DNA of 64,000 bases from Pyxidicoccus parkwaysis (lineage in GTDB: Bacteria; Myxococcota; Myxococcia; Myxococcales; Myxococcaceae), in NCBI RefSeq assembly GCF_017301735.1, contig NZ_CP071090.1, positions 5,632,001 to 5,696,000 on the forward strand, read 5' to 3'. This document shows, piece by piece, positions 9,654 through 17,298 of the stretch; positions within the stretch are counted from its first letter, which is position 1, and the number at the start of each line of letters is the position of its first letter. Under the pieces are notes generated by a model, which was not told the DNA's origin, searched no databases, and saw only the letters and a program-made list of their open reading frames with translations. The position numbers were made by a program, and so were the translations under genes.

Positions 9654-10012
9654 CGACGTCAGGCCCGCGAGGCGTGCTTCCAGCGGCTCGAAGCGCACGC
9701 CGCCCTCCTGTGGCGCGAAGACGCCGTCTGGCACCAGCGAGTGGAAGTGCGGCGTCACCTGCAACGCCGAGCCGAAGAACCGGATGAATGACACCCCACC
9801 GCCCCCGATGCGGAAAGGACAGCGTCCACTGCCGGTAGGGCACGTGCGGCAGAACCCGCTTCACCAGATGCACCGCCGTCACATGCACACGCTTCGCGTG
9901 ACAGGAGGAGCATACCTCTCGCCCCTTGCACGAGCAGGCGACGAGAAGCGCGTCCTTGCAACTCTCACAGCGCACCCGTGCGAAGCCATGCACGTGCACG
10001 TCCTTCCCCACC
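9645..10012 (-). pseudogene. IS91-type transposase remnant, frameshifted
   Basis: One frame contains the N-terminal zinc-binding region of IS91 transposases (HGFARVRCESCKDALLVACS, CSSCHAKRVHVTAVHLVKRV, LPHVPYRQWTLSFP). At about 9820 the homology jumps to another frame: SFIRFFGSALQVTPHFHSL, then VPDGVFAPQEGGVRFEPL. It stops at about 9650 where RES-like sequence begins. The catalytic Tyr region and element ends are missing. This is a degraded insertion lying between the kinase 3' end and the RES fragment. Confidence 0.7.
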
Positions 10013-10025
10013 TCGGCCCTACCGG

Positions 10026-11042
10026 CTATGGCGCGTCGTCGCGGTTCGTGGGTCCCGAGGTGGGAGGACGTTGAGGTGCCCAGATGGGGACGTAGCACGC
10101 GCCCTTGTACGCAAAGCCATCCGTGGATTCGCAGTCCTTCGGATCCACAGGCAACTTCACCCAGCAGCCGCCGTTGATAGCGACCATTCCCTTTCCGGGA
10201 CACCGTCCGTCGCCATCGGGTCTGCGCTGCCTGGGCAAGGGCTTCGGCGGCAGTTCAGCCCGGATGGCCGACAAATTGGAGAGGGCTCGCTCGGGCTCGA
10301 CTGGGGCCGTCAGCGCGGCGTCTCCGACGGCGACCGTGCCTCCATCCTTCGACTCGTCCCCGTCCGCGAGGTGCGTCTGCTCGGGCGGCTCGACGGACCG
10401 GACGCTCAACAGCGCTCCCGCGCCCAGGGCCAGGGATGCACCGAGGCCGGCCGCCACGAACCAGGGTCGCCTCGCCACGCGAGGAGGTGGCTGCACCGTG
10501 ACGCGCTGAACCGGAGGAATGAGCCCCGCGGGCCTCGCCTCCTCCCCCGTGAAGAGCGGCACATCCGCTTCAGGCCCCACCGTCCATGCGGCCTGCTCCA
10601 GCGCTTCGGCCACCTCCCTCGCGCTGCCACGCGCTTCCGGCCGGAGCGAGAGCATCCGGGAAACGAGTACGCTCAACTCCGGAATGCAGCGGACGTTTAC
10701 CGTGCTGGCAGTCCAGAGCGCCAGATTCTCCGGGCGCCACAGCCAGGCGTCCCCGGCACGCGGATACAACGAGGGCGGGTACTTGCCAGTGACGAGCCGG
10801 AAGGCAGTGACGCCCAGGGCGAAGACGTCATTGGAGAAGCCGGGCGCATAGGCGACGACGGGAGGCTTGCCGGGCGACATCGCGAAGCGCCAGGCCTCGG
10901 GAGCGCGGTAGGCGGGAGTGTCGGGAGGAAACACCTGCCACGTCAGCGTGGAAGCACCCAGGTGGTGTCCCGAGCCGAAGTCCATGAGGAAGGGCTGTCC
11001 GTCCGCACGTCGCACGCGGACATTGTCGCCTTTCACATCCCG
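10026..11042 (-). pseudogene. Ser/Thr protein kinase, C-terminal part (interrupted gene)
   Basis: This is the 3' portion of a kinase gene whose 5' portion lies at 13633-14060. It resumes inside the catalytic loop (RDVKGDNVRV) and continues with a DFG-type motif (MDFGSGHHLG), an APE-like activation segment (PAYRAPEAW), the rest of the C-lobe (FALGVTAFRLVTGKYP), a juxtamembrane linker, one TM helix (PWFVAAGLGASLALGAGALL) and a Cys-containing extracytoplasmic tail ending at TAG 10026-10028. The residues before RDVKGDN are encoded by inserted DNA. Joining the halves across the 8-bp repeat recreates VHRDVKGDN and a kinase of about 480 residues. Confidence 0.9.
11035..11042. repeat. Left 8-bp direct repeat of the serine-recombinase element
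   Basis: ACATCCCG marks the kinase/element junction and is identical to 13633-13640. On the coding strand it is CGGGATGT, the RD-V codons of the kinase HRD loop. Flanking bases differ on both sides, so 8 bp is the full shared block. Confidence 0.85.
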
Positions 11043-11057
11043 ACGTGGGCCGCAAAC

Positions 11058-11073
11058 TGCACCGCAGGGTGCA
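11058..11073. repeat. Left terminal palindrome of the element
   Basis: TGCAC-CGCAGG-GTGCA is a 5-bp perfect inverted repeat with a 6-base spacer, 16 bases inside the left junction. A related ATGCA-N8-TGCAT palindrome lies near the right end, so it may be a recombinase recognition arm. Confidence 0.4.
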
Positions 11074-11088
11074 TCCGGTTCAGAAAGG

Positions 11089-11532
11089 GTGGGCATCACG
11101 TTCCCGGTGCATCCCCTGAGAGGCATGCAGTTGGTGGTCATGCGTATCGTGCGTAGCCAGAGTGGGCAGCAGTACGTCGATGTCGAGCATCCCCAGGGTG
11201 GTTTCATTCGGTTGCCGCTCGAGTGGACGGACCGCCGCACTCCCACAGTGCCGGCGGTCTCCGGTGGACGGCAGGTACGTCTGAGTGCCCCTGCCTTGCT
11301 GAAACTGGCTGAAGCCGTCGAGGAGGGGCTGAAACGGCCCCTGCCTCCAAAGCCTGCTGCGCTACCAGCGCGGGAGTCTAGGTTCAATCATGCCAGTACC
11401 GCTGGGGCCCCGCGCAGACCTGCCCTGGTCGCACCTGTCCGAGGCAGCCCGAAGCCAGTTGGTGAGCGCCTGGGCCAGCCTGCTGCACAAGGCGCTGCGC
11501 GAAGAGGCCGGCGCCGGAGAGCGAAGCCATGA
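11089..11532 (+). CDS. DUF5372-like accessory protein of the serine-recombinase element
   Basis: The N-terminal 80 or so residues (ITFPVHPLRGMQ, GGFIRLPLEWTD, VSGGRQVRLSAPALLKLAE) match my recollection of the small DUF5372 proteins encoded just upstream of serine recombinases in similar elements: HPL-G near the start, LP--WTD mid-way, a Leu/Ala helix at the end. The function is unknown. GTG 11089 is chosen because homology begins immediately after it. The last 45 residues are Arg/Ala/Pro-rich and overlap a better-looking small ORF in another frame, so this C-terminus may be a readthrough extension. The stop overlaps the recombinase ATG (ATGA). Confidence 0.6.
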   Translation: MGITFPVHPLRGMQLVVMRIVRSQSGQQYVDVEHPQGGFIRLPLEWTDRRTPTVPAVSGGRQVRLSAPALLKLAEAVEEGLKRPLPPKPAALPARESRFNHASTAGAPRRPALVAPVRGSPKPVGERLGQPAAQGAARRGRRRRAKP

Positions 11533-11620
11533 GCGACAAGCTACAGGCCACTCATCTTCAACGACGGGCGGTCGTCTACCTGCGGCAGTCCACGCTCAAG
11601 CAGGTCCTCGAACACCATGA
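11390..11620 (+). CDS. Small ORF between DUF5372-like gene and recombinase
   Basis: This 76-residue frame overlaps the tail of the DUF5372-like frame and the first 90 bases of the recombinase. Its first part (LPWSHLSEAARSQLVSAWAS, LLHKALREE) reads like an amphipathic helical protein. Small proteins with an LPW...L...V...L..LL pattern are, from memory, usual between DUF5372 and the recombinase in such elements. The part beyond about residue 45 overlaps recombinase coding sequence and may be fortuitous. No function is known. Confidence 0.4.
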   Translation: MPVPLGPRADLPWSHLSEAARSQLVSAWASLLHKALREEAGAGERSHERQATGHSSSTTGGRLPAAVHAQAGPRTP

Positions 11621-13631
11621 GTCCACCACCCGGCAGTATGCCCTGAAGCAACGCGCGCAGGAGCTTGGTTGGCCGGCCGGGCGCATTGACGTCATTGACG
11701 AAGACCTGGGACAGAGCGGCGCGGGGAGTGCCTGGCGCTCCGGCTTCCAGCGACTGGCCGAAGAGGTGGCCCACGGACGGGTGGGCCTCATCCTCGCCTT
11801 GGAGGTGTCGCGGCTGGCGCGCTCCTCGGCGGACTGGCAGCGCCTGCTGGAGTTGTGCGCGCTGGCCGATGTCCTCATCGCGGACGAGCAGGCCATCTAC
11901 ACGCCGCGAGACTACAACGACCGACTCTTGCTGGGGCTCAAGGGCACCATGAGCGAGGCCGAGCAGTACTGGATGCGCCTGAGGCTGCAGGGGGGCAAGT
12001 TGTCCAAGGCCCGGCGCGGGGAACTCTTCCTCGCGCCCCCTGTCGGTTACCAGTGGAACGAAGCGACGCATCGGCTCAGTCTGGACCCGGACGAGCAGGT
12101 CCAGCGCGCGGTGCGGCTGGTCTTCGAGCGCTTCCGGCTGGAGGGCAGTGGCTACGCGGTGGTGCGCTACTTCGCCCGGCATGGGCTGAAGCTCCCCACG
12201 CACCAGCTGCGAGGGCGTCAGGTGCATTGGAGTCTCCCGCGCTACGACAGCGTGCTCGACATGCTCCACAACCCCCTCTACGCCGGCGCCTACGTCTACG
12301 GGCGCAAGGAGGTGCGCATGGCGCTGGTGGAAGGGCAAGTGAAGCAGCGGCACACCACCGTGCTGCCCCTGCCGTCGTGGAAGGTATGCCTCTTCAACCA
12401 CCACCCGGCCTATCTGAGCTGGGAGGAGTTCATGACCAACCAGAAGAAGCTCGAGAGCAATCGCACCCACCACCTGCCCCACCAACATGGCGCCGCGCGA
12501 GAAGGAGCGGCCCTGCTGCAAGGCCTGGTGCTCTGTGGGAAGTGCGGCCACTCCATGGGCGTGCGCTATCGGGGCGCCACGCACAGCCCCTACTACGAAT
12601 GCTCCAACGCTCCTGGCTCCATGGGAGGCAAGCGGCTGTGTTGGTTGGTGGCGGCTCGCGGGGTGGATGAGGCCGTCGCCCGACTCTTCCTGGAAGCGGT
12701 GCAGCCGCCAGAGGTGGAGCTCGGACTGGCCGTAGCGCACGAAGTGGAACGCCAGGCCGAGCAGTTGCATCAGCAGTGGAAGCTGCGGATGGAGCGCACG
12801 CGCTACGAGGCCCAGTTGGCCGAGCGCCGCTACAAGGCCGTGGACCCGGACAATCGGGTCGTGGCTCGTACCCTCGAGCATGAATGGAATGACAAGCTGC
12901 GGGAGTTGGAGGAGTTGGAGAGCCAGTACCAGCAGGAGCGGAGACGCCAGAAGCTGGAGCTTTCCGAGCAGGACCGCGCACGCATCCTGACGCTTTCCAA
13001 GTCCTTGCCGCGGGTGTGGAGCGCGCCGAGCACGACGAACGCGGAGCGCAAGAACCTGCTACGCATCCTGGTGCAGAAAGTCGCGCTGAGCCCCATCGAA
13101 GTACCCAGCAGACAAATCCGCGTCCAGGTCGTCTGGGTGACGGGAGCCGTCACGGACTTCACCCTGCCGCGTCGCCAGGGCTTCCAGACGCGGAGCAATC
13201 CAGCCGAGGCCGTCGAGCTCATCGTTCAACTCTTTCAGCAGAAGAGTGACGCCCAAATCGCTGCCGAGCTCAATCAACGGGGCCTGCGCTCTGGAGCCAA
13301 CCTCCCGTGGAACACGAAGACGGTGCACCGGGTGTTGAACGTGCGGGGACTGCACCGCGCAATCCCGGCACCGCAGTGCGTGCCAGCACCTGCTCGTCGA
13401 GCCGATGGTCTCTATTCCGTGCACGGCGTCGCCGAGCGTTTCGGCGTCTCCGAGGCCATCGTGCGTTACTGGATGGCGCGAGGCTGGCTCGAACCGACAG
13501 AGGGAGGCGGACGTGGCCACGTCTGCTGGTTCAAGCTCGACCGCCAGGCGCTCAGGAGACTGAACGCTGGCAGGGCCCGTAGCTCCTCCAGTTCCTCAAA
13601 CCCCATGCAGCATGAGGTGCATTATGCGTAG
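11529..13631 (+). CDS. Large serine recombinase (resolvase/recombinase family)
   Basis: This would catalyse integration and excision of the surrounding element. The N-terminal resolvase domain (about 12-150) has the nucleophile in AVVYLRQST (Ser21) and the catalytic Arg region SRLARSSADW. A Recombinase domain follows (about 170-310; APPVGYQW, MLHNPLYAGAYVYGR), then a zinc ribbon (CGKCGHSMG...YYECSN...CW), a long coiled coil (about 400-490), a beta region, and an unusual C-terminal MerR-like HTH (HGVAERFGVSEAIVRYWMAR, about 635-680). All key residues are present. The ATG overlaps the preceding stop (ATGA), and the TAG lies one base before the right direct repeat. Confidence 0.93.
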   Translation: MSDKLQATHLQRRAVVYLRQSTLKQVLEHHESTTRQYALKQRAQELGWPAGRIDVIDEDLGQSGAGSAWRSGFQRLAEEVAHGRVGLILALEVSRLARSSADWQRLLELCALADVLIADEQAIYTPRDYNDRLLLGLKGTMSEAEQYWMRLRLQGGKLSKARRGELFLAPPVGYQWNEATHRLSLDPDEQVQRAVRLVFERFRLEGSGYAVVRYFARHGLKLPTHQLRGRQVHWSLPRYDSVLDMLHNPLYAGAYVYGRKEVRMALVEGQVKQRHTTVLPLPSWKVCLFNHHPAYLSWEEFMTNQKKLESNRTHHLPHQHGAAREGAALLQGLVLCGKCGHSMGVRYRGATHSPYYECSNAPGSMGGKRLCWLVAARGVDEAVARLFLEAVQPPEVELGLAVAHEVERQAEQLHQQWKLRMERTRYEAQLAERRYKAVDPDNRVVARTLEHEWNDKLRELEELESQYQQERRRQKLELSEQDRARILTLSKSLPRVWSAPSTTNAERKNLLRILVQKVALSPIEVPSRQIRVQVVWVTGAVTDFTLPRRQGFQTRSNPAEAVELIVQLFQQKSDAQIAAELNQRGLRSGANLPWNTKTVHRVLNVRGLHRAIPAPQCVPAPARRADGLYSVHGVAERFGVSEAIVRYWMARGWLEPTEGGGRGHVCWFKLDRQALRRLNAGRARSSSSSSNPMQHEVHYA
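13605..13622. repeat. Right terminal palindrome of the element
   Basis: ATGCA-GCATGAGG-TGCAT is a 5-bp perfect inverted repeat with an 8-base spacer, 10 bases inside the right junction and within the last codons of the recombinase. Its placement mirrors the left palindrome. Confidence 0.4.
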
Positions 13632-13632
13632 T

Positions 13633-13640
13633 ACATCCCG
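13633..13640. repeat. Right 8-bp direct repeat of the serine-recombinase element
   Basis: ACATCCCG is identical to 11035-11042. To its right the kinase frame resumes (minus strand: VHRDV). It is the second copy of the insertion-site sequence. Confidence 0.85.
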
Positions 13641-14060
13641 GTGGACGCCTCCGGCGGCATGGGTGGCCTCCAATGCCCGCGCCAGCCGGGCGAGGAGGTA
13701 GAGCACCTGCCGTGACGACGGGCGCTGCGCCACGGCCCAGTCATAGAGGCGCAGGCCCTCGACCCACTCCATGGCGAGCCAGGCGTAGGACGCGCTGTCG
13801 CGGGGCTGCCACTGTCCGTGGTCGAAGAGGCGCGGAACAGCGGGATGGTGGACGCGGGGGAGCAGCTCGGCCTCGCGTACGAAGCGGGCATCACCGGGAT
13901 GCAGGGCCAGCTTGAGGGCCACGACCCCCCGAGGCTCCTCCACGCTCTCGGCCCGGTAGACAACGCCGTAGGCGCCCCGCCCGCGCTGCTCCAGCAGACG
14001 CCACCGGCCGATGACAGTCCCCGGGGGCCGGCTCGCCGGATTGACGTAGTCGTACTCCAT
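13633..14060 (-). pseudogene. Ser/Thr protein kinase, N-terminal part (interrupted gene)
   Basis: This is the 5' portion of the kinase gene completed at 10026-11042. The ATG at 14060 has GAGG 7 bases upstream. The fragment carries the Gly-rich loop (EQRGRGAYGVVYRA), the VAIK-type Lys (GVVALKL), the alpha-C region, the hinge (LAMEWVEGL) and the first half of the catalytic loop (AAGGVHRDV). Translation then runs into element DNA and stops after 11 foreign residues. Without the catalytic Asn and DFG it cannot be an active kinase. Confidence 0.9.
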
Positions 14061-14278
14061 GAATTGCCTCGTAGGCGGCCCACTCCGCGTACGGTCAGGC
14101 TACTCGCAAGGTCCTCTGCTCCCAAGGCAATCCGTCAGGTGGACCGTGGCATTTCGTTCCACGGAGGCCCACGGTGCTCGGCACCCCGTGTGAGTGATTG
14201 ACGCGCCCGTGGCGAGCGTACGACGCGACGGGGGCAGCGCACATCCGCGTGCCGAGAGGCAGCACGCATCCGGTGGAT

Positions 14279-15640
14279 TCATCGGCGCGCGAGGATGCGC
14301 GCCCTGCCCTGCCCGGCTTCGAGCTCCGTGAGGAAGCTCGGCGCCAGGTCCTTCAGTGCAGCCTCGGTGGCCATGAGTCCCGCGCCCGGCGACTCCGCTA
14401 TCCAGCCGGGCACGTGCAGCAGCTCCGCGCCCTCTCCCAGCCCCGCCACATGAACGGTGACGGCCAGCGCCACCGCGCCGGTGTTGCCCGTCGCTTCCGC
14501 GTCCGTCACCAGCGCCAACGCGGATGACAGCACGCGCTCGCGAACCTCCCGCTCGTGCACCACGTCCTCCGGCAGCGCGGCCAGGGCCAGCACGCAGCCG
14601 CTGCCCTCCACCTTCACCTCCAGCCCCGCCTCCCGCGCCGCCCTCCCCGTGCGCTCCAGCAACGCGTCCAATCGCTCCAGCGCCACCGCATCCGGCGCGC
14701 CCGTGAGCCGGGCCTCCGCATACAGCGCCACCGCGTACCCCGCCTTCGCCGGTGTCCGCCCGCCGCGCACGGCGGCTCTCAACTCTTCGAGCAACGAATC
14801 CACATCCGGGTAGCGGTCCTCGCGCCGCTTGCCCAGACATCGCAGCACCACCGCATCCAGCGCGGCCGGCACGGGAGCACGCTCACCGGGACGCGGCGGA
14901 GGCGCATGCAGATGCTGCTCCTCCACCTCATGCCGCGTGGCGCCCTGGAACGGCGGTTGTCCCGTGACCAACTGGAACAGCAGCACGCCCAGCGCATACA
15001 GGTCCGTGCGCGCATCCGGCGGCTCACCGCGAATCTGCTCGGGCGCCATGGACAGCGGCGTGCCCAGCGCCACGCCGGTCTGTGTGAGTGTGGACGCGCC
15101 CGGCGCATCCGGCGTCAGCCCCTTGGCCACGCCGAAGTCCACCAGCTTCACGTGGAGCGCCTCGCCCCGCGCGGAGAGGCGCATCACGTTCTGCGCCTTC
15201 AGGTCCCGGTGCACCACGCCCTCACCGTGCGCGGCCCGCAGCGCGGCGCCCACCTGCTCCAACACCTCCAGTGCTTCGTCCACGGACAGCGGGCCCCTCG
15301 CGGCCAGGTCCGCCGCGAGGTCCCTCCCCTCCAGCCACTCCATGGCGATGAAGGCGCGCCCATCCGGCAGCTCGCCATGCCCGAGCACCTCGACGATGTG
15401 CGGGTGGCTCAACCGCTGGAGCGTGGCCGCCTCACGCCGGAAGCGGCGCAGCGCGGTGGTGGAGGCGGCGGGCTGAAGATGCAGCACCTTCAGCGCCGCG
15501 GGTGCACCGGTGCGCGCATCCTTCGCGCGATAGAGCGTGGACACGGGCCCCCGGTAGTGGACGCGCTCCACCACCCACTGCCCCACCAGGGCTCCCGCGC
15601 CCAGCTCCTCACCGTAGAGTGACTCTTCGCCGCCTGGCAC
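14279..15640 (-). CDS. Ser/Thr protein kinase with C-terminal cyclase-like domain
   Basis: This is a Hanks-type kinase of 453 residues. It shows the VAIK Lys (APAALKVL), hinge AMEWLEGRDL, catalytic loop VVHRDLKAQN, DFG (VDFGVAKGL), activation segment ending TPLSMAPEQ and C-lobe DLYALGVLLFQLVTGQPPF. All catalytic residues are present. The last 150 residues (from about AKAGYAVALYAEARLT) contain no TM helix and resemble a degenerate nucleotide-cyclase-homology domain, similar in placement to that of the kinase at 17299-21165; this is inference. The GTG start has GGAG 5 bases upstream. Confidence 0.88.
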   Translation of the reverse strand: MPGGEESLYGEELGAGALVGQWVVERVHYRGPVSTLYRAKDARTGAPAALKVLHLQPAASTTALRRFRREAATLQRLSHPHIVEVLGHGELPDGRAFIAMEWLEGRDLAADLAARGPLSVDEALEVLEQVGAALRAAHGEGVVHRDLKAQNVMRLSARGEALHVKLVDFGVAKGLTPDAPGASTLTQTGVALGTPLSMAPEQIRGEPPDARTDLYALGVLLFQLVTGQPPFQGATRHEVEEQHLHAPPPRPGERAPVPAALDAVVLRCLGKRREDRYPDVDSLLEELRAAVRGGRTPAKAGYAVALYAEARLTGAPDAVALERLDALLERTGRAAREAGLEVKVEGSGCVLALAALPEDVVHEREVRERVLSSALALVTDAEATGNTGAVALAVTVHVAGLGEGAELLHVPGWIAESPGAGLMATEAALKDLAPSFLTELEAGQGRARILARR

Positions 15641-15664
15641 CGTGTGCTCCGTGGATGCGCTCCG

Positions 15665-17134
15665 CTACTTCCGCCCGCACGTCCGCGTGCCCGCGGACAA
15701 CTGCACCGTGTCGCACGCGGAGTTGAGATACGTCGTCACCGGCTCGTTCCAGAGGATGCCCGCGGTGTCCTGGCACATCTCGAAGTCGCCGTCGCCCGGC
15801 ACGTCGGGTCCATCCTGGAGGATGCACCTGCCAATGGGGGAGGTCGCGGAAGGCCAGCACGGCCCCGCCACCGTCGCGGCGCAGTTCTCGCCGGAGGACG
15901 GCAGCGCGCAGACGCGGTTGGAGGAGTAGGCCGCCCCCGCCGTCCAGCTCGGGTCGTAGCAGGAGAACATCTGCCGGTAGATGGCGCCCTGGATGACCAC
16001 GTCGTCGCCATTCACCTTGAATGTGTCGCCCTCGCGGCTCACGTACACGTTGGCCTTGGGGTGCAGCGCCGCGGGGTCGAACACGTTGCCGTAGAAGGCG
16101 CCCTCGCGCATGCCGTACACCTCCTGCTCGGACAGGTTGTACCGCGCACCGACGCTCGAGCTCACATCCACCGTCGCCGTGGCCGACGCATTCACCGTGT
16201 TCCAAGGCGCGGTCATCACGCTGAACCAGCCCGAGCCGGGGCAGGTGAAGGAAGTCGCCGGGGCCGAACCAATGCCCATGCAGCTCCCGGTGGCCTCGGT
16301 GATGTAGCGAGCCCCCAGGTGGTCACACCCGACGACTCCGTTGCAGACACGCAACACCGTCTGCCCGCCCGAGCTGGAGCCCAACGCCGCTCCGGGGCAG
16401 GACGTCGGGCCGCCCGCGCCCACCCACACCAGCGAGCCCGGCACGCACGAGCCGATGGCGTCCGCCTTCCAACCGCAGTTGCGCGCCGCGCCGGACTGCG
16501 GCGAGGGGCACGGCGTGAAGCTGTTCAGCGCCACCGACGGATTCGGGTCGTGCTCCGCGGGACGCGTCACCGGCTCCATCGTGAAGACGCCCGGCCCCGT
16601 CCAGTGCTCGCCGCGAATGGACAGCTCCACCCGCCGGCCCAGCGCGTTGTTGCGCGCGAGGATGCACGCGGACACCAGGCGCTTGCACTGGCCGCTCGGC
16701 GCGGAGGACTCCCAGTCAGGGCAAAGGCCCGCCTTGCCGTACCACTTCTTCGGGCCGGCAGACGCGGGACGCGGATCGTACCAGTCCAGCGTGTCCCCAT
16801 CGTTCAGCGCGCACCCCACCAGGTACTCCATGAACTTCTGCGCGTCCGGGTCGTGGAGCTGCATGCTGATGTAGGGATTGCCCGAGGTCGCCGTGCCTCC
16901 GAAGAGTGACGTGAGCGGGCTCGACGCCAGCAGCCCGTTCGCCGTCGGGTTGGTCAAGATGGCGTTGAGGACCAGTGCGTCCGTCGTCAGTGAGTTGGCG
17001 ATGCGGATTTCCGCAGTCTGCGACGAGGGCGCCGGGGACTCAGTCTCTTCGTGAAGCGCGGGGCCACATCCAGAGAAGGCGAGCACCAGCAAGCAGAGGC
17101 TGACTGGCAGCGGACGGCACGGACGACGAGCCAT
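15665..17134 (-). CDS. Cys-rich myxobacterial lipoprotein, unknown function
   Basis: The start at 17134 is supported by GGAGGAAAG upstream and a clear lipoprotein signal (LCLLVLAFSGC, Cys about 22). The 489-residue protein has more than a dozen Cys after the signal, consistent with disulfides outside the inner membrane. Visible segments include an IRIANSLTTDALVLNAILTN helix, NPYISMQLHDPDA, and a C-terminal region with VYVSREGDTFKVNGDDVVIQ and MFSCYDPSW. I do not recognise a family. It lies between two kinase genes on the same strand, 24 bases upstream of the smaller kinase, so co-expression is likely. Confidence 0.75.
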   Translation of the reverse strand: MARRPCRPLPVSLCLLVLAFSGCGPALHEETESPAPSSQTAEIRIANSLTTDALVLNAILTNPTANGLLASSPLTSLFGGTATSGNPYISMQLHDPDAQKFMEYLVGCALNDGDTLDWYDPRPASAGPKKWYGKAGLCPDWESSAPSGQCKRLVSACILARNNALGRRVELSIRGEHWTGPGVFTMEPVTRPAEHDPNPSVALNSFTPCPSPQSGAARNCGWKADAIGSCVPGSLVWVGAGGPTSCPGAALGSSSGGQTVLRVCNGVVGCDHLGARYITEATGSCMGIGSAPATSFTCPGSGWFSVMTAPWNTVNASATATVDVSSSVGARYNLSEQEVYGMREGAFYGNVFDPAALHPKANVYVSREGDTFKVNGDDVVIQGAIYRQMFSCYDPSWTAGAAYSSNRVCALPSSGENCAATVAGPCWPSATSPIGRCILQDGPDVPGDGDFEMCQDTAGILWNEPVTTYLNSACDTVQLSAGTRTCGRK

Positions 17135-17298
17135 GGAGCTTTCCTCCAATCGGAACGGTGAGAGATGACGGGATGTCCGGGAGCAAGCACATGGCGAGCC
17201 AGCCTCTGGAAAAGCCCGACTCACCGGGAGAGCCACGTTGAGCCCCGTCCGCCTGTAGCGCGGAACGTCACAGGCGCGAGGAGTTGTGGCGTTTCGCG

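Larger units (their letters stand above)
11035..13640 (+). mobile_element. Compact serine-recombinase mobile element inserted in a kinase gene
   Basis: The boundaries are defined by ACATCCCG at both edges and by the break in the kinase frame. Removing the DNA with one repeat copy (2,598 bp) restores the kinase reading frame exactly. The cargo is only three rightward frames: a DUF5372-like protein, a small overlapping ORF and a 700-residue serine recombinase whose stop codon lies 1 base from the right repeat. Short imperfect palindromes (11058-11073 and 13605-13622) sit just inside each edge and could be recombinase binding sites. All three frames are intact, so the element may still be active. 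Confidence 0.85.

Noticed and set aside
10918..11088. Upstream extension of the DUF5372-like frame
   Set aside because: It reads across the kinase/element junction and has no homology; the protein begins at about 11089.
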